A DNA stretch of 64,000 nt, taken from the NCBI GenBank assembly GCA_023382535.1, contig JAHDWA010000001.1:248001-312000 (forward strand). The letters are read 5' to 3'. Below, one piece after another: positions 34,999 through 44,102 of this stretch. The notes beneath the pieces were generated by a model. It was not told the DNA's origin and did not search any database. It saw nothing but the letters and a program-made list of their open reading frames with translations. The position numbers were made by a program, and so were the translations under genes. Positions within the stretch are counted from its first letter, which is position 1, and every line of letters starts with the position of its first letter. This DNA comes from Anaerolineae bacterium. Its GTDB lineage: Bacteria; Chloroflexota; Anaerolineae; 4572-78; J111.

Positions 34999-35090
34999 TC
35001 TTACGCTCCTGTGTCTCAATTTAGCTATCCTCCTTTATACGACTACCGGCGACGGACCGCCGACCGCCGCAAGATAATAGATGATAAGAT

Positions 35091-35137
35091 GATGGTGGAT
35101 AGAAGATGGCTTGGAAGCCTATCTTCTATCTACCATC
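35091..35137. repeat. Long hairpin between two minus-strand genes
   Basis: GATGGTGGATAGAAGAT (35091-35107) pairs with ATCTTCTATCTACCATC (35121-35137), 16 of 17 positions, and an inner GGCT/AGCC extends the stem. A partly repeated ACTATCTACCATCTTC follows. It could act as a terminator for the acyltransferase neighbour region or be a mobile palindromic element. Confidence 0.6.
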
Positions 35138-35174
35138 TACTATCTACCATCTTCTTCCCCATCGCTGGGGTGGG

Positions 35175-35951
35175 TTAGCTCGTGACAACTCCTCTAAAAA
35201 TAAAATCAAAACCCATCAGCAGGCTCAACAAAACCGGCTGGTGGATGAGATAAATGGGTAGAGAGTGCTGCCCCAGCCAGCGCAGCCCGCGCACCGGCAG
35301 GGTCGGGTTCAGATTGGGCAAGGCCAGGCGCGGCGTGCCCCGCGGATACAGGGTGTACCCAACGAATATCCCCAACAGGGATAGGCCGAACCAGGGCAGC
35401 AAGGGATAATAGTCAACCATGTAGATGCCCTGCTGCTTGATCCCCAGCCAGATCAGCCACGGAAACGAGACCACCAACCCGTCCAGGTAAATCCCCAGCC
35501 CGATGAAAAGCAGCCCGGCAGCCAGGCTGACCCAGCGACCCAGCCGCAGGAAGGGATAGGCTAAGATGATAGACGCGCCCAACAGGTGCAGAATGCCGAA
35601 GATGACAAAGCCCCGCCCGATGAAAAAGTAGGTAGCGACGGTGATGGCCAGCCCAAAGCCGAATATCTCAGCGCCGCGCCGCAGATATTTGGTGAAGGGA
35701 GCCGGCTGCCCGGTGCGCTGCTCGTATCGAGTATCGCTCAAGGTCAGGGATAGCCCGGCCAGAAAGATAAAGGTGGAGCCGATGCTGCGAGCAAAGGTCT
35801 GCCAGGGGCCGCCCAACAGGTTAGCTTGATAATATCCGAAATAACTTAAGTCCCATACCAGGTGGTAAAAGACCATCAGAATGACGGCGACGCCGCGCAG
35901 GGCGTCTATTTCCCAAAATCTGGTCAGTTTTTTGGTGATAGTTAAGGTCAT
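35175..35951 (-). CDS. DUF1624/heparan-alpha-glucosaminide acetyltransferase-like membrane protein
   Basis: 258 residues, about eight helices. RFWEIDALRGVAVILMVFYH near the N-terminus is the family signature, with LGQHSLPIYLIHQPVLL near the end, as in acyltransferase-like membrane proteins. The family includes the lysosomal enzyme that acetylates glucosamine with acetyl-CoA; bacterial members are uncharacterised. Its ATG overlaps the upstream hydrolase TGA (ATGA), so the two are coupled. Confidence 0.85.
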   Translation of the reverse strand: MTLTITKKLTRFWEIDALRGVAVILMVFYHLVWDLSYFGYYQANLLGGPWQTFARSIGSTFIFLAGLSLTLSDTRYEQRTGQPAPFTKYLRRGAEIFGFGLAITVATYFFIGRGFVIFGILHLLGASIILAYPFLRLGRWVSLAAGLLFIGLGIYLDGLVVSFPWLIWLGIKQQGIYMVDYYPLLPWFGLSLLGIFVGYTLYPRGTPRLALPNLNPTLPVRGLRWLGQHSLPIYLIHQPVLLSLLMGFDFIFRGVVTS

Positions 35952-37381
35952 GGCGCTTGATTTTTTACATATTGATCAAAGAAGGCCAGGGTGCGCTCCA
36001 TAGCCAATGTCCAGGCCTCCCCACGGAAGATATGGCGCTGGTCAGGATAGGTGTAGTACTCGCCCGGTGCGCCGGCGGCCTGCATGGCCTGCCACAGCCG
36101 GGCCGATAGTTCCGGCGGCACTTCACCGTCCAACTCGCCGTGGTGGATCGAAATCGGCCCGGCAACATCGGCCAGGTAGGTGAGCGGCGAGAGTTTGGCC
36201 CACACCTCCGGCGCTTCCTCCGGCGTACCGTAGCGCTGGATGATTTCGTGGCCGCCGCCCCAGCCCTGCATTAGGCGGAAGTTGTCGGCGGCGTCAGCCC
36301 CCATTGAGCCAAAGAGCACAGTGGCGTCCACGCTGTCTCGGGCGGTGATGACCCGTAGGGCAATCTCACCGCCGGTGCTGTGCCCCCACATGCCCACCCG
36401 CTCCGCGTCAACAAAATCCAGGCTAGGCAAAGCGTCCAGCAGGTCGAGGATATCATAAGTCCAGCCAGGATCGAAATGTCCCCCGAAATCGCCCGCGGAG
36501 CCGGCATAGCCCCGGTAGTCGCTGGCAATGGTGACATAGCTGTGCTCCGCCAGGTAGTCGGCTTCATTCTGGGTGCCGGTACCAGGTGTGTAGGTGTCTG
36601 GATTATAATAGCCGTGATTGAGCAGGATGACAGGGAAACGCGGCATCGTATCAGCAGCTTCGGCTTTGGGCACATTCATGACCCCGGTGATACGCAGGCC
36701 ATCGCTGGTATAGGCAATCTGGTAGCGGATTAACAGGTCGGTCTCGGCCAGGGTGGAGATGATTTCGATGGTGGGCGGTGGGTCATCCCGGTGCTGGCGC
36801 AGGCTCTCGATGAAGAGCGGATCCGAGGTGTCTGGCGATAGGCTGGCGGTGGGGGAAGCAACACCGATAGAGGAGCCAACGACCGGGGTTTCGGGGCCAG
36901 GTTGGGAGGCTGCGGTGGGGGAGACCGGGTCAGTTTGAGCCTCAACCACCGGGGTGGCCGAGCCAAATTGGGCTTCGGCCTGCGGCGTTGACGTGGGCGG
37001 AGGCGTGGTTTCCGGGTTGCCGCCGCTGGCATTGCCTGGTTTGCCTGCTGTTGGCGACGGTAAGGCGGTGGGTGTGGCTGTGAGGACAGCCGTCAATGTG
37101 GGGCTTGGTTGTGCCGCCGGTGTTGGTGTGGCCGTCGCAGTTGGCGTAACCGCCGGCGTTGGCGTAGCCAGTGAAACCGGTTCGCCCTGGCAAGCGGCTA
37201 TATTGAGCACCAGGACGAGGATCAGGCTCAGATAGGCCAGATGAGGTCGGCTGGAAATCTTAACTGTTGAGACGCAGGGACACGGAAGTGGTTTATTATT
37301 TTTCTCCGTACTATTGTGTCTCTGCGGTAAATTTTTCTTCAACTGTAGCTCATGGGCATCATTCATAGATTTTTGTTCCAT
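35948..37381 (-). CDS. Secreted alpha/beta hydrolase lipoprotein
   Basis: 477 residues. An N-terminal region leads to a hydrophobic signal ending in the lipobox LNIAAC, so it should be a lipoprotein; then a Thr/Pro/Ala-rich spacer of over 100 residues. The hydrolase core has VILLNHGYYNPDTY, the nucleophile elbow GHSTGG, and late GELDGEVPPELS (Asp) and DQRHIFRG (His), so the catalytic triad is complete. It resembles prolyl oligopeptidase/dienelactone hydrolase-like enzymes; substrate unknown. The start at 37381 gives a long cytoplasmic-like N-terminus; ATG at 37366 is an alternative. Confidence 0.85.
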   Translation of the reverse strand: MEQKSMNDAHELQLKKNLPQRHNSTEKNNKPLPCPCVSTVKISSRPHLAYLSLILVLVLNIAACQGEPVSLATPTPAVTPTATATPTPAAQPSPTLTAVLTATPTALPSPTAGKPGNASGGNPETTPPPTSTPQAEAQFGSATPVVEAQTDPVSPTAASQPGPETPVVGSSIGVASPTASLSPDTSDPLFIESLRQHRDDPPPTIEIISTLAETDLLIRYQIAYTSDGLRITGVMNVPKAEAADTMPRFPVILLNHGYYNPDTYTPGTGTQNEADYLAEHSYVTIASDYRGYAGSAGDFGGHFDPGWTYDILDLLDALPSLDFVDAERVGMWGHSTGGEIALRVITARDSVDATVLFGSMGADAADNFRLMQGWGGGHEIIQRYGTPEEAPEVWAKLSPLTYLADVAGPISIHHGELDGEVPPELSARLWQAMQAAGAPGEYYTYPDQRHIFRGEAWTLAMERTLAFFDQYVKNQAP

Positions 37382-37398
37382 AGTGAAAATCCACCGGC

Positions 37399-38406
37399 CT
37401 AATGGTCGCCGTGCCGGCGGGGGCGATGGTCCTGCTCAGCCGCTTCTTCCTCTTCATCATGACCGCCATGGCCGGCAGGGATACTGGCTAATGGCTGCAT
37501 GTAACTTTTCCCGCCGGTAGTGAGGGTGAAGGATTTGGCCGTGGCTGGAATCTCAAACTCGATGACCGCCGGTACCATGTCTTCAAAGGTGAGCAGGGTC
37601 TTGCCGGCGTCGTCCGTCACCGTAGCGCCGCCCCAAAAAGCCGGGGTATTCTCATCCACCAGGTGGGAAACCAGTTCGGGCAAATCTCCGATGTGATCGG
37701 CCAGGGCATAACACCAGATTTCGCGCCCGGTGTATTCGGGCGGGGTGGCCCGGTGCATCAGGGCTTCCATTTGCTCCGGGTCAACGGCCGGCCCCACCCC
37801 AACGACAGTGAAATTGGCGCGTGGGAATTTGCCGGCCATAATGGCCCTGGCCAACTCTTTGGTATAGTCCATCACGTCGTCAAAGTCGTGGAACTGGCCA
37901 TCAGTGACGACGACAGCCAGCGCCGCTTCGATGGTTTCGCCCCCAGCTTGAAGCTGCTGGATGTAGGCGACAAAATCTCGGACGGCCGCTAGCAGGTAAG
38001 TCGCGCCGCCAAAGCGTTTGGGGCCGCGAAAATCGTAGGAGGCGGCTTCCTCGGCCGTTAGCTCGCCGATGACTTCCACGTCGCGGCCCTCAGGCCCGGT
38101 GGCCCAATAGGCCACCCGGCACTTACCACTGGCATCCTTGCCGGCCACATACGGCACGGCCACCCGCATAGCCGCCTCGACGGGATTGAAGCGCCGCCCC
38201 AGGAAAAACAAGCCTCCGCCGCGGCCATAGTTGCCGGCCTGCCGCATGGAGTCGCTGCCGTCCATATAAAAGGCCGCCGCCAGCCGTTCAATCGTCGGAT
38301 CAACGGCAAAGGTGACTTCAAGGCGCAGCTTGTCACCGACTTGACTGCGATGAATTTCCGAGAAGATGTCCAACAGACCCTCTCGCTTATGTATTTCACG
38401 AACCAT
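37399..38406 (-). CDS. Von Willebrand factor A domain protein with His/acidic tail
   Basis: 335 residues. The VWA metal site starts at about residue 49 with DGSDSM (DxSxS), and GGATYL (the T) and VVVTDGQFHDFDD (the D) complete it, as in TerY-like proteins. A second, beta-rich domain follows, and the end is GHGGHDEEEEAAEQDHRPRR plus HGDH, a probable metal-binding tail. No signal peptide, so cytoplasmic. AAGGGG precedes ATG 38406. It directly follows the gene for a protein with five [DE]WxxD[FL] motifs, and the two are probably partners. Confidence 0.85.
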   Translation of the reverse strand: MVREIHKREGLLDIFSEIHRSQVGDKLRLEVTFAVDPTIERLAAAFYMDGSDSMRQAGNYGRGGGLFFLGRRFNPVEAAMRVAVPYVAGKDASGKCRVAYWATGPEGRDVEVIGELTAEEAASYDFRGPKRFGGATYLLAAVRDFVAYIQQLQAGGETIEAALAVVVTDGQFHDFDDVMDYTKELARAIMAGKFPRANFTVVGVGPAVDPEQMEALMHRATPPEYTGREIWCYALADHIGDLPELVSHLVDENTPAFWGGATVTDDAGKTLLTFEDMVPAVIEFEIPATAKSFTLTTGGKSYMQPLASIPAGHGGHDEEEEAAEQDHRPRRHGDH

Positions 38407-38436
38407 TGATTTTCCCCTTTCTTATTTTGGCGAAGA

Positions 38437-39882
38437 TTATTTGAAATCGCCCTCCCACTCTGAGGCAGGAGGCGAGGCGGTTGGTTTTGGCTTTTTGAGC
38501 TCTTGAAAATCTTGCGACCAATCATCCCGGCCCGCCGGCTCTGGCCCGCCGGCTGAACTGGCGGGCAGCAGGCCATGCTCAGCTTGCAGGTCAACCAACC
38601 AGTCAGTGCGGGAGGTAATGGCTTTTGCCTGGGTTGAGACGGCGGCTTCACCGGCAAAATCACGCCACCATTCCGGCCGCGCGGCGCGCCGTCGTGACGG
38701 CACGGCCAGTCGCTCAAAATCACGGGCCCAGTCTGCTCGATCCGCGCCGGCCGGTCGTTGTGGTGCAGGCGACGAGTGAGGCGACCTGGGTGGAGAAGGT
38801 AACGGTTCGGGCTGGGCGGCCGATTTTTCGGCCGGCGAGGCTTGAGCTTGCATGCTGGCGGATAAAGTCTGCATCATCCTATCATCTGCCGGCGTGGCGA
38901 TGGCCGGTAAAACCCGCCGGATGATCGCCAGGTAATCCTGGGGCGTGGCCTGCGGGGGCAGCGTCATTCGCTCGGCCGTCCACCTGGCCGCCATACGCCG
39001 CAGGCGGTCAAGCAGTCCAGGTTCCTCCTGGCCTGGCGGGCGCGGGTCTGAACTTCGGATCGCTTCATCGCCCTCAATGTCATAGCCGGCCAGACGAAGT
39101 TCCACTTCCAACCGGCGCCGGCTAGGCACAGGGAGGGGTGTAGCGGCCAGGGGACTCTGGCCAGGCCTAAGCGACAGCTCGGCTTGTAGACGGCTCAATA
39201 AATCGTACACAATGCGCATGACGATAACGGTGTTATCGGCCCGGTCAAACATCTGCGGATCAAGCACCGGATAAACCAAAACCAGGCCGCGCCCTTGCTG
39301 GATGTCGCTAATAGGCGCCCCCGGCAGCAGCAGGTGAACCATGCGCTCACCGGCGTCGTAGGGATTTTGAAACACATGGGCCAAACTCTCCCGGTAGGCG
39401 TGCAGCACATCGAGCCGGCCCACTGTCAGCCGGCCCTCGTTGGCCAGGGGAGTTATCTCGACCCGGCCCTGGTCGGCAGAAAGCCGGGCCTGCATTTGCC
39501 CATACAGGTAGACAGCATCATTAAAGCCCTCCACCTGGACTTGCTGCTCCACCGCCTCCAACGTCATCAGGTAGAGTGGCCCGGCAGTAATGGCCCGGAA
39601 CTGACCACGCCGGCTCGCTTCCACCGACCCCACTTGCCCCTGCAAGTCCGACGAAAGCGTGGAGATGGCCTCACCGGTGATAACTGTCAACCCGCCGCCA
39701 AGGCAGCCCAGGACCACCACGAGTTCAACGGCCTGACTTTCCCCGTCACGAAAGTAAAACATATCTACCAGACTCGCCGGGGAGCGGACCGATTCTTCGG
39801 TGAGTGGGTTTTCTTGCCCTCCTCTAGGTTGAAAATAGGGTGGCCAACTCATCCTCTGTGATCGCAGAAGTTCTTGTCCCAT
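38437..39882 (-). CDS. Uncharacterised protein with five C-terminal [DE]WxxD[FL] motifs
   Basis: 481 residues from ATG 39882 (MGQELLRSQ), with AGGTG five bases upstream; the frame also has a GTG at 39888. The first 270 residues are a globular domain I do not recognise (LVDMFYFRDGESQAVELVVV, VLVYPVLDPQMFDRADNT). A Pro/Ser-rich linker follows. From about residue 384 onward come DWARDF, EWWRDF, DWLVDL, DWSQDF and the final EWEGDF, about 20-27 residues apart in disordered sequence. Repeats like this usually dock on a partner several times. The VWA gene 30 bases downstream is the best candidate partner. Confidence 0.75.
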   Translation of the reverse strand: MGQELLRSQRMSWPPYFQPRGGQENPLTEESVRSPASLVDMFYFRDGESQAVELVVVLGCLGGGLTVITGEAISTLSSDLQGQVGSVEASRRGQFRAITAGPLYLMTLEAVEQQVQVEGFNDAVYLYGQMQARLSADQGRVEITPLANEGRLTVGRLDVLHAYRESLAHVFQNPYDAGERMVHLLLPGAPISDIQQGRGLVLVYPVLDPQMFDRADNTVIVMRIVYDLLSRLQAELSLRPGQSPLAATPLPVPSRRRLEVELRLAGYDIEGDEAIRSSDPRPPGQEEPGLLDRLRRMAARWTAERMTLPPQATPQDYLAIIRRVLPAIATPADDRMMQTLSASMQAQASPAEKSAAQPEPLPSPPRSPHSSPAPQRPAGADRADWARDFERLAVPSRRRAARPEWWRDFAGEAAVSTQAKAITSRTDWLVDLQAEHGLLPASSAGGPEPAGRDDWSQDFQELKKPKPTASPPASEWEGDFK

Positions 39883-39892
39883 GGTCACCTGA

Positions 39893-40498
39893 TTAACTGG
39901 CCTGACGCCTCAAGCGCGGCAAAAACCGCCCCGTATGCTGCGCATACGCCCGGTAGGCTTCGCCAAATTTCTCGATCATGGCCTCTTCTTCGCCACCGGC
40001 GACGGCCATAGCCACCAGCCCCAGGCCCAGCCAGGCCGCGCCGATGAGCCAGTTGGCCGATATTAAAAAGTAAGCCAACGCCCACACGAAAATGGTGGTG
40101 TACATCGGGTGGCGCACCCAACGATACGGGCCAGTGGTCACCAACGTCTGATTTTCCCGGATGACCACCGGCATTGACCAGTTCTGGCCCAGGGCGTGAT
40201 GAACCCACCAGAAAAGCAGAACGGTGACGACGCCGAGGCCAACCCCGATCCAACGCAACCAGGTCGGCATTGAGAAGGCGGCCCCTTTTAACCAGGAGGG
40301 AGCAACAATATACAGCGTAGACGTGGCCGCGCCCAGTAAACCGAAAAACCATAACAGGGGTGTGCTGAACTTGCCGTCTCGGCTGATGATGATTTTTTGA
40401 TGGACCTGGCCGGCCAGCCAGCCATAGTACAACCTGACACAGGCCAGCAGCATTGAAACGACCCCTAGACTGCCTCTAAAGATGCCTTCGTTGCTCAC
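39893..40498 (-). CDS. Isoprenylcysteine carboxyl methyltransferase-family membrane protein
   Basis: 201 residues from GTG 40498. About five helices, with the C-terminal motif TTGPYRWVRHPMYTTIFVWA and GGEEEAMIEKFGEAYRAYAQ, the RHPxY and E-E-x-x-x-x-x-F-x-x-Y-x-x-Y hallmarks that bind S-adenosylmethionine in the ICMT/PEMT group. Bacterial members methylate unknown lipid-like or small substrates. It lies five bases before the DWxxDF gene and so is part of the VWA gene set. Confidence 0.85.
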   Translation of the reverse strand: MSNEGIFRGSLGVVSMLLACVRLYYGWLAGQVHQKIIISRDGKFSTPLLWFFGLLGAATSTLYIVAPSWLKGAAFSMPTWLRWIGVGLGVVTVLLFWWVHHALGQNWSMPVVIRENQTLVTTGPYRWVRHPMYTTIFVWALAYFLISANWLIGAAWLGLGLVAMAVAGGEEEAMIEKFGEAYRAYAQHTGRFLPRLRRQAS

Positions 40499-40692
40499 AG
40501 GTCTTGCTCCGAATGGTTATCATTGAGTTTCACCTTTTTTCCTCTTTTCAGCACGAACTAGATTGCCTCCCAGGTATTACTGACGGGTTAAAATGTATTA
40601 CCGTTGCTTTTCCGTCACTCTTCAACTCGACTTGGTGGTCAGTTCCCGCGAGTCCGCCAGAACACCCCTCAGACAGGCAGAGGCACTTATAT

Positions 40693-41814
40693 CTACTCAT
40701 GCACCCAAACCCACGTCCCCACATCCTCTTCAGTCGCCAGGGTCCAGCCACCCCGGTCAATCGGCGTGGCCCACTCAAACAACCACTTGGCATCGGCCAG
40801 TGGCAGGTTTACGCACCCGTGCGAATGACGGATCCCAAAGCGGTCGTGCCAGTAGGCCCCGTGGATGGAAAAGTTGCCATTAAAATACAGTGACCAGGGC
40901 ACATCCTCCAGAAAGTAGTAATCAGGGTAGCCCTCCCGCCCACTCATCTTGGCCTGTCTGGCCTTGACCCACACTCGAAACAGTCCCGGTTCGGTCCGCC
41001 ACCAGGGCAACCCCGAAGAGACCAGCGTGGCGTAGACCATCTGATCCCCCTCATAAGCGGCCAGGGTCTGTTCATACAAATCAACCTCAATCCATTTATC
41101 ACCAGGCAAGACGCCTGCCGGTCGCGGCTTGGGGGTGACGATCCCCACCATCCCCTGCTCGACCCAATGCCCTTCGCCCACGCGATACCAGCGCCGGTCA
41201 TTGAAGGGTTGCGCTTCCAAAATAGGGACAATCGTGTAGCGTTTCAACAGGAATGACCCCTCGCCCGGTAAGGCGCCGGGTTCCGCCGCCGTCCAGGTAT
41301 CAAAGACGATCCAGGCAAACGTTTCCAGCGGCGGGCCGATCAAACCGCGAAAAGCAGAGGGTTGGTAAATTTCCAGGTAATCGGCCTGCACATACTCATC
41401 CGGGTTAATGCGATACCAATGCGCACCACTTTGTTCAATGGGCTGGGTATCGGCCAGGCTCACCCAGACATACCCAGCCGCCAACGACCTGACCGGGCTG
41501 AGGCCCAGCGTTGCCTGGAGGGGATGTTGGTAAACAGGCACATTGCCGGTGATGACCCGGGCATAGGTCAGCTTCGGGGTTACCGGTGGAGGAGAGGTGG
41601 CGAGAGGGGTTTCAAATTCCGGGTGCGACGTAGCTGGAAAGTGGGTTGCACCTGAAGCGTCTCCTAAAACTTGGGCGACGCTCCCCGCCGGGGCGATCAA
41701 CGATGATAAAGGCGGCTGATCAAGCGGTTGAGCCAAAACGAGGTGATGGCTTGCCAGGCCCAGTCCCAGAGCCATCCAGATACTGATCCCCAGGTTGGCT
41801 ACTGATCTTCGCAT
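40693..41814 (-). CDS. L,D-transpeptidase (YkuD domain)
   Basis: 373 residues from ATG 41814, with AGGAGGA upstream. N-terminal signal segment (about 9-28, ISIWMALGLGLASHHLVLAQ). The C-terminal YkuD domain has the nucleophile motif RHSHGCVNLPLADAKWLFEW preceded by SIHGAYWHDRFG. Such enzymes cross-link peptidoglycan or attach proteins to it. Middle segments with repeated VW/WVE patterns (VWVSLADTQP and VEQGMVGI) may be wall-binding SH3-like repeats. No lipobox seen. Confidence 0.88.
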   Translation of the reverse strand: MRRSVANLGISIWMALGLGLASHHLVLAQPLDQPPLSSLIAPAGSVAQVLGDASGATHFPATSHPEFETPLATSPPPVTPKLTYARVITGNVPVYQHPLQATLGLSPVRSLAAGYVWVSLADTQPIEQSGAHWYRINPDEYVQADYLEIYQPSAFRGLIGPPLETFAWIVFDTWTAAEPGALPGEGSFLLKRYTIVPILEAQPFNDRRWYRVGEGHWVEQGMVGIVTPKPRPAGVLPGDKWIEVDLYEQTLAAYEGDQMVYATLVSSGLPWWRTEPGLFRVWVKARQAKMSGREGYPDYYFLEDVPWSLYFNGNFSIHGAYWHDRFGIRHSHGCVNLPLADAKWLFEWATPIDRGGWTLATEEDVGTWVWVHE

Positions 41815-41878
41815 CGGTTCCTCCTGCCTGCCCAAGCCACCTTCCCGGAAGCTAAAGGTAAATCAGGCGTCTCCTGAA

Positions 41879-42952
41879 CTAGTCAAGCTTTTCCTCTAAC
41901 CACACTTCTAAGGTTCGTCCCACTCGCTCCAGGCTTTCGGGTGCGACCTTGTCGGCTGTATCAGCGACGGTGTGCCAATACGGATAGTCAAAATCAATCA
42001 TATCAACGGCAGGGATACCACGCTCTAAAAAGGGCAAGTGGTCGTCAATGATCGTGTGCTTAAACTGAGGAATAAGGTAATTCTCATAGCCCAACTCAGC
42101 GGCAACAGCCCATATCTCAAGGCTGAGGGCTTCGGTTGAATTTCGCTCGAAAAAGATGTTTTGGTCGGCATCGCCAATCATGTCAACGACGATCACACTT
42201 TGAGGCTTGACAACCAGATTCTCAGCCATGTAACGAGCGCCGACCGAGAAGGGCCAATCGCCCAGGCGTCCTCTGTCTTCGGCATCAAAAAAGGCTAACC
42301 ACACTTCATTTTTAAGTTTATTGGTTTCCAACACGCGGGCCAGCTCTAGCAGTACAGCCACGCCGCTGGCCCCATCGTTGGCGCCTTCAATCCAATCATT
42401 TTGGCGAGCGGGGTCCGGGTCTCTATCCGCAGCCGGGCGGGTGTCGTAGTGGGCGCCTAAAATAATAACCGGCCCACTGCCCAGCTTACCAATAACGTTT
42501 CGCCCCTTAACCCCTTTGAAGGCAAATTCCTGGGTCTCAACAGCCCAACCAACCCGCTCTAACGCCACGATAATGAGATCGCCGGTGGCCCAGCCGGCCT
42601 CTGTGCCGGTGGGTCGGGGACCCATTTGGGTCTGAGCCAGGACCTGTTGATAGGCGGTATCGCCATCAAAAGTTAGGGTTGAGGCAACGGATGAAGTTGC
42701 CGGCGTTGAGGTTGGTAGCTTGACAGTAGGGGTTGCCAAAGGAGAATCTGGCGATATAGATGTTGGTTGGGTGGGCAGGGGTAAAACCGTGGGCGAAGAG
42801 GCTGCGCCCCGGATTTGAGCGGTGGTCATCGAGTTATTTGTTGATGCAGGGGGTGGCGGGGGGAAATATACCAGGGCCAAGATGATCAGCCCAGCTACGA
42901 TTCCCATTGTTAAAATGGGCAGGACCCACTTGGGCCAGGACTTGTTGATCAA
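41879..42952 (-). CDS. M28-family zinc peptidase, glutaminyl cyclase-like
   Basis: 357 residues. One membrane helix (about 9-30, VLPILTMGIVAGLIILALVY), then a Pro/Thr/Ser-rich spacer. The M28 core has the metal ligands in order: GAHYDTR (His), GANDGASG (Asp), FFDAEDRG (Glu), VVDMIGD (Asp) and PYWHTVADTAD (His). The spacing FFDAED and the family context also fit bacterial glutaminyl-peptide cyclotransferases, so aminopeptidase or cyclase activity is open. It overlaps the SCO gene by four bases (ATGA), suggesting coupling. Confidence 0.88.
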   Translation of the reverse strand: MINKSWPKWVLPILTMGIVAGLIILALVYFPPPPPASTNNSMTTAQIRGAASSPTVLPLPTQPTSISPDSPLATPTVKLPTSTPATSSVASTLTFDGDTAYQQVLAQTQMGPRPTGTEAGWATGDLIIVALERVGWAVETQEFAFKGVKGRNVIGKLGSGPVIILGAHYDTRPAADRDPDPARQNDWIEGANDGASGVAVLLELARVLETNKLKNEVWLAFFDAEDRGRLGDWPFSVGARYMAENLVVKPQSVIVVDMIGDADQNIFFERNSTEALSLEIWAVAAELGYENYLIPQFKHTIIDDHLPFLERGIPAVDMIDFDYPYWHTVADTADKVAPESLERVGRTLEVWLEEKLD

Positions 42953-43818
42953 GTGGGTCTCCCCTGTTTTATGGTATGGTCAAGCTGTGGTTTTTTACGA
43001 TGGCGCTCCCAGCGCAGCATCACCAAGATAGAAGTTCCCAGGGTTAGGGCTGTCGTCAGGCCGACCAAGCGCACGATATTCATGACGATGGGGGTGTACC
43101 TACCTGCAACTGGGTCGTACTGGAAACAGCGCAGCAGGACTTGATCAACGAACGAGCCAATCTTGTTGGCCGAAGCTTCCACCAAGCCCAGGCGCAGGTC
43201 GGTGGGCGAATACTCCAGGCCAAAGAAATAGCGCGAAATCTTACCCTCAGGCGTCAAGACCACAATGCCGGCCGGGTGGGCATACTGATCGAGTTGAGCA
43301 TCATAGGCGTAACGGAAGCCAATGGCCCCGGCCAGTTGGTCAATGGCGGCGTGTTCGCCGGTGAGGAAACGCCAGCCGGCGGCTGCGCCGGGACGCCCGT
43401 AGTGCTCAAGCTGGATGGCCTTCTTTTCTGCGGCCAGCGTGGAGGTGTCGCGGGGGTCAAGGCTGACCGTGACGACCCCAAACTGGTCGCCGACGTCGAA
43501 CTTGAGCGCCCGCAGGCTTTCCACCAACTCCTCAAGCACCACGCTGCAGAGGGTCTTGCACCCATAGTAAGCGAAGACCAGGATGACCGGCTTTTCGCCC
43601 AAGTAATCGCCGAGTTGAATCGCTTGACCGGCTTCGTCGCGGAAGGCGAGGTCGAGCGGGATTTGCTCGTTCAATTTTTGCTCAAAGTTGACCTCGCTCA
43701 ACGGGTCGGCTGAAGGGCCATGCGCTTGGGCCGGGCTAGCTGCAACCAGGGCGAAGAACCAAAGGCATAAGAGCAGCCAGGCGCAGAAATGACGACATGA
43801 CGAGCGATATAAAGACAT
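42949..43818 (-). CDS. SCO1/SenC-family copper chaperone
   Basis: 289 residues. Signal segment (about 12-32, WLLLCLWFFALVAASPAQAH). Thioredoxin-like core with the copper motif AYYGCKTLCSVV (CxxxC) and the distal His in QYAHPAGIVVLTPEGKISRY. A C-terminal membrane helix (about 250-270, IVRLVGLTTALTLGTSILVM) follows. SCO delivers copper to the Cu-A site of cytochrome oxidase. The promoter is the duplicated palindrome-bearing one at 43903-43932; the 5' leader carries GAGGATAG as possible ribosome site. Oxidase genes are not in the window. Confidence 0.9.
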   Translation of the reverse strand: MSLYRSSCRHFCAWLLLCLWFFALVAASPAQAHGPSADPLSEVNFEQKLNEQIPLDLAFRDEAGQAIQLGDYLGEKPVILVFAYYGCKTLCSVVLEELVESLRALKFDVGDQFGVVTVSLDPRDTSTLAAEKKAIQLEHYGRPGAAAGWRFLTGEHAAIDQLAGAIGFRYAYDAQLDQYAHPAGIVVLTPEGKISRYFFGLEYSPTDLRLGLVEASANKIGSFVDQVLLRCFQYDPVAGRYTPIVMNIVRLVGLTTALTLGTSILVMLRWERHRKKPQLDHTIKQGRPT

Positions 43819-43830
43819 AGGATACTTTCG

Positions 43831-43984
43831 CTATCCTCGATGATTGGCCGGGATTCCCATTGATGGACTCAGGTTGAACCAAATTTGACGTTGAGACAAT
43901 ACTATCTTACGCGACGTAAGATAAAAAGGCAAATTCGTTATCCCGCAGCAATCTTTCCAGGAAACCCTCTAGAAGCCGTCAGAG
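43831..43984. repeat. Duplicated regulatory segment, copy 1
   Basis: TTTCGCTATCCTCGAT to the CCTCTAGAAGCCG end closely matches 45127-45285. The shared block covers leader, promoter, palindrome and the 3' end of an isochorismatase-family gene. Copy 1 carries a gene remnant, copy 2 the intact gene. Confidence 0.85.
43903..43932 (-). promoter_or_regulatory. Promoter with 21-bp palindrome upstream of SCO
   Basis: -35 TTGCCT (plus-strand AGGCAA at 43927-43932), 17-bp spacer, -10 TAAGAT (plus-strand ATCTTA at 43904-43909). The palindrome TATCTTACG-CGA-CGTAAGATA (43903-43923) covers the -10 and most of the spacer, classic repressor placement. The same arrangement is at 45208-45237. The regulator is unknown. 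Confidence 0.7.
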
Positions 43985-44102
43985 ATAATGACCGTGGTGC
44001 GTACACACGCGTGGGTATTGACCCCGCAGACAACAATGACATCGGGATTTAGAGAGGAAAGGATCGTGTCGAGATCGGTCTCGAAAAAGGTACTATACCG
44101 CG
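43940..44102 (-). pseudogene. Remnant of an isochorismatase-family hydrolase
   Basis: The minus strand still codes RYSTFFETDLDTILSSLNPD and CGVNTHACVRTTVI, nearly the same as the intact gene at 45243-45833. About 140 bp that should code the region between this and the SEFLAASRGFPG end are deleted, and the N-terminal half is missing. It is a dead copy from the local duplication. Confidence 0.8.

Noticed and set aside
40548..40793. Minus-strand ORF before the ICMT gene
   Set aside because: No ribosome site and it overlaps the C-terminal coding region of the L,D-transpeptidase in another frame.
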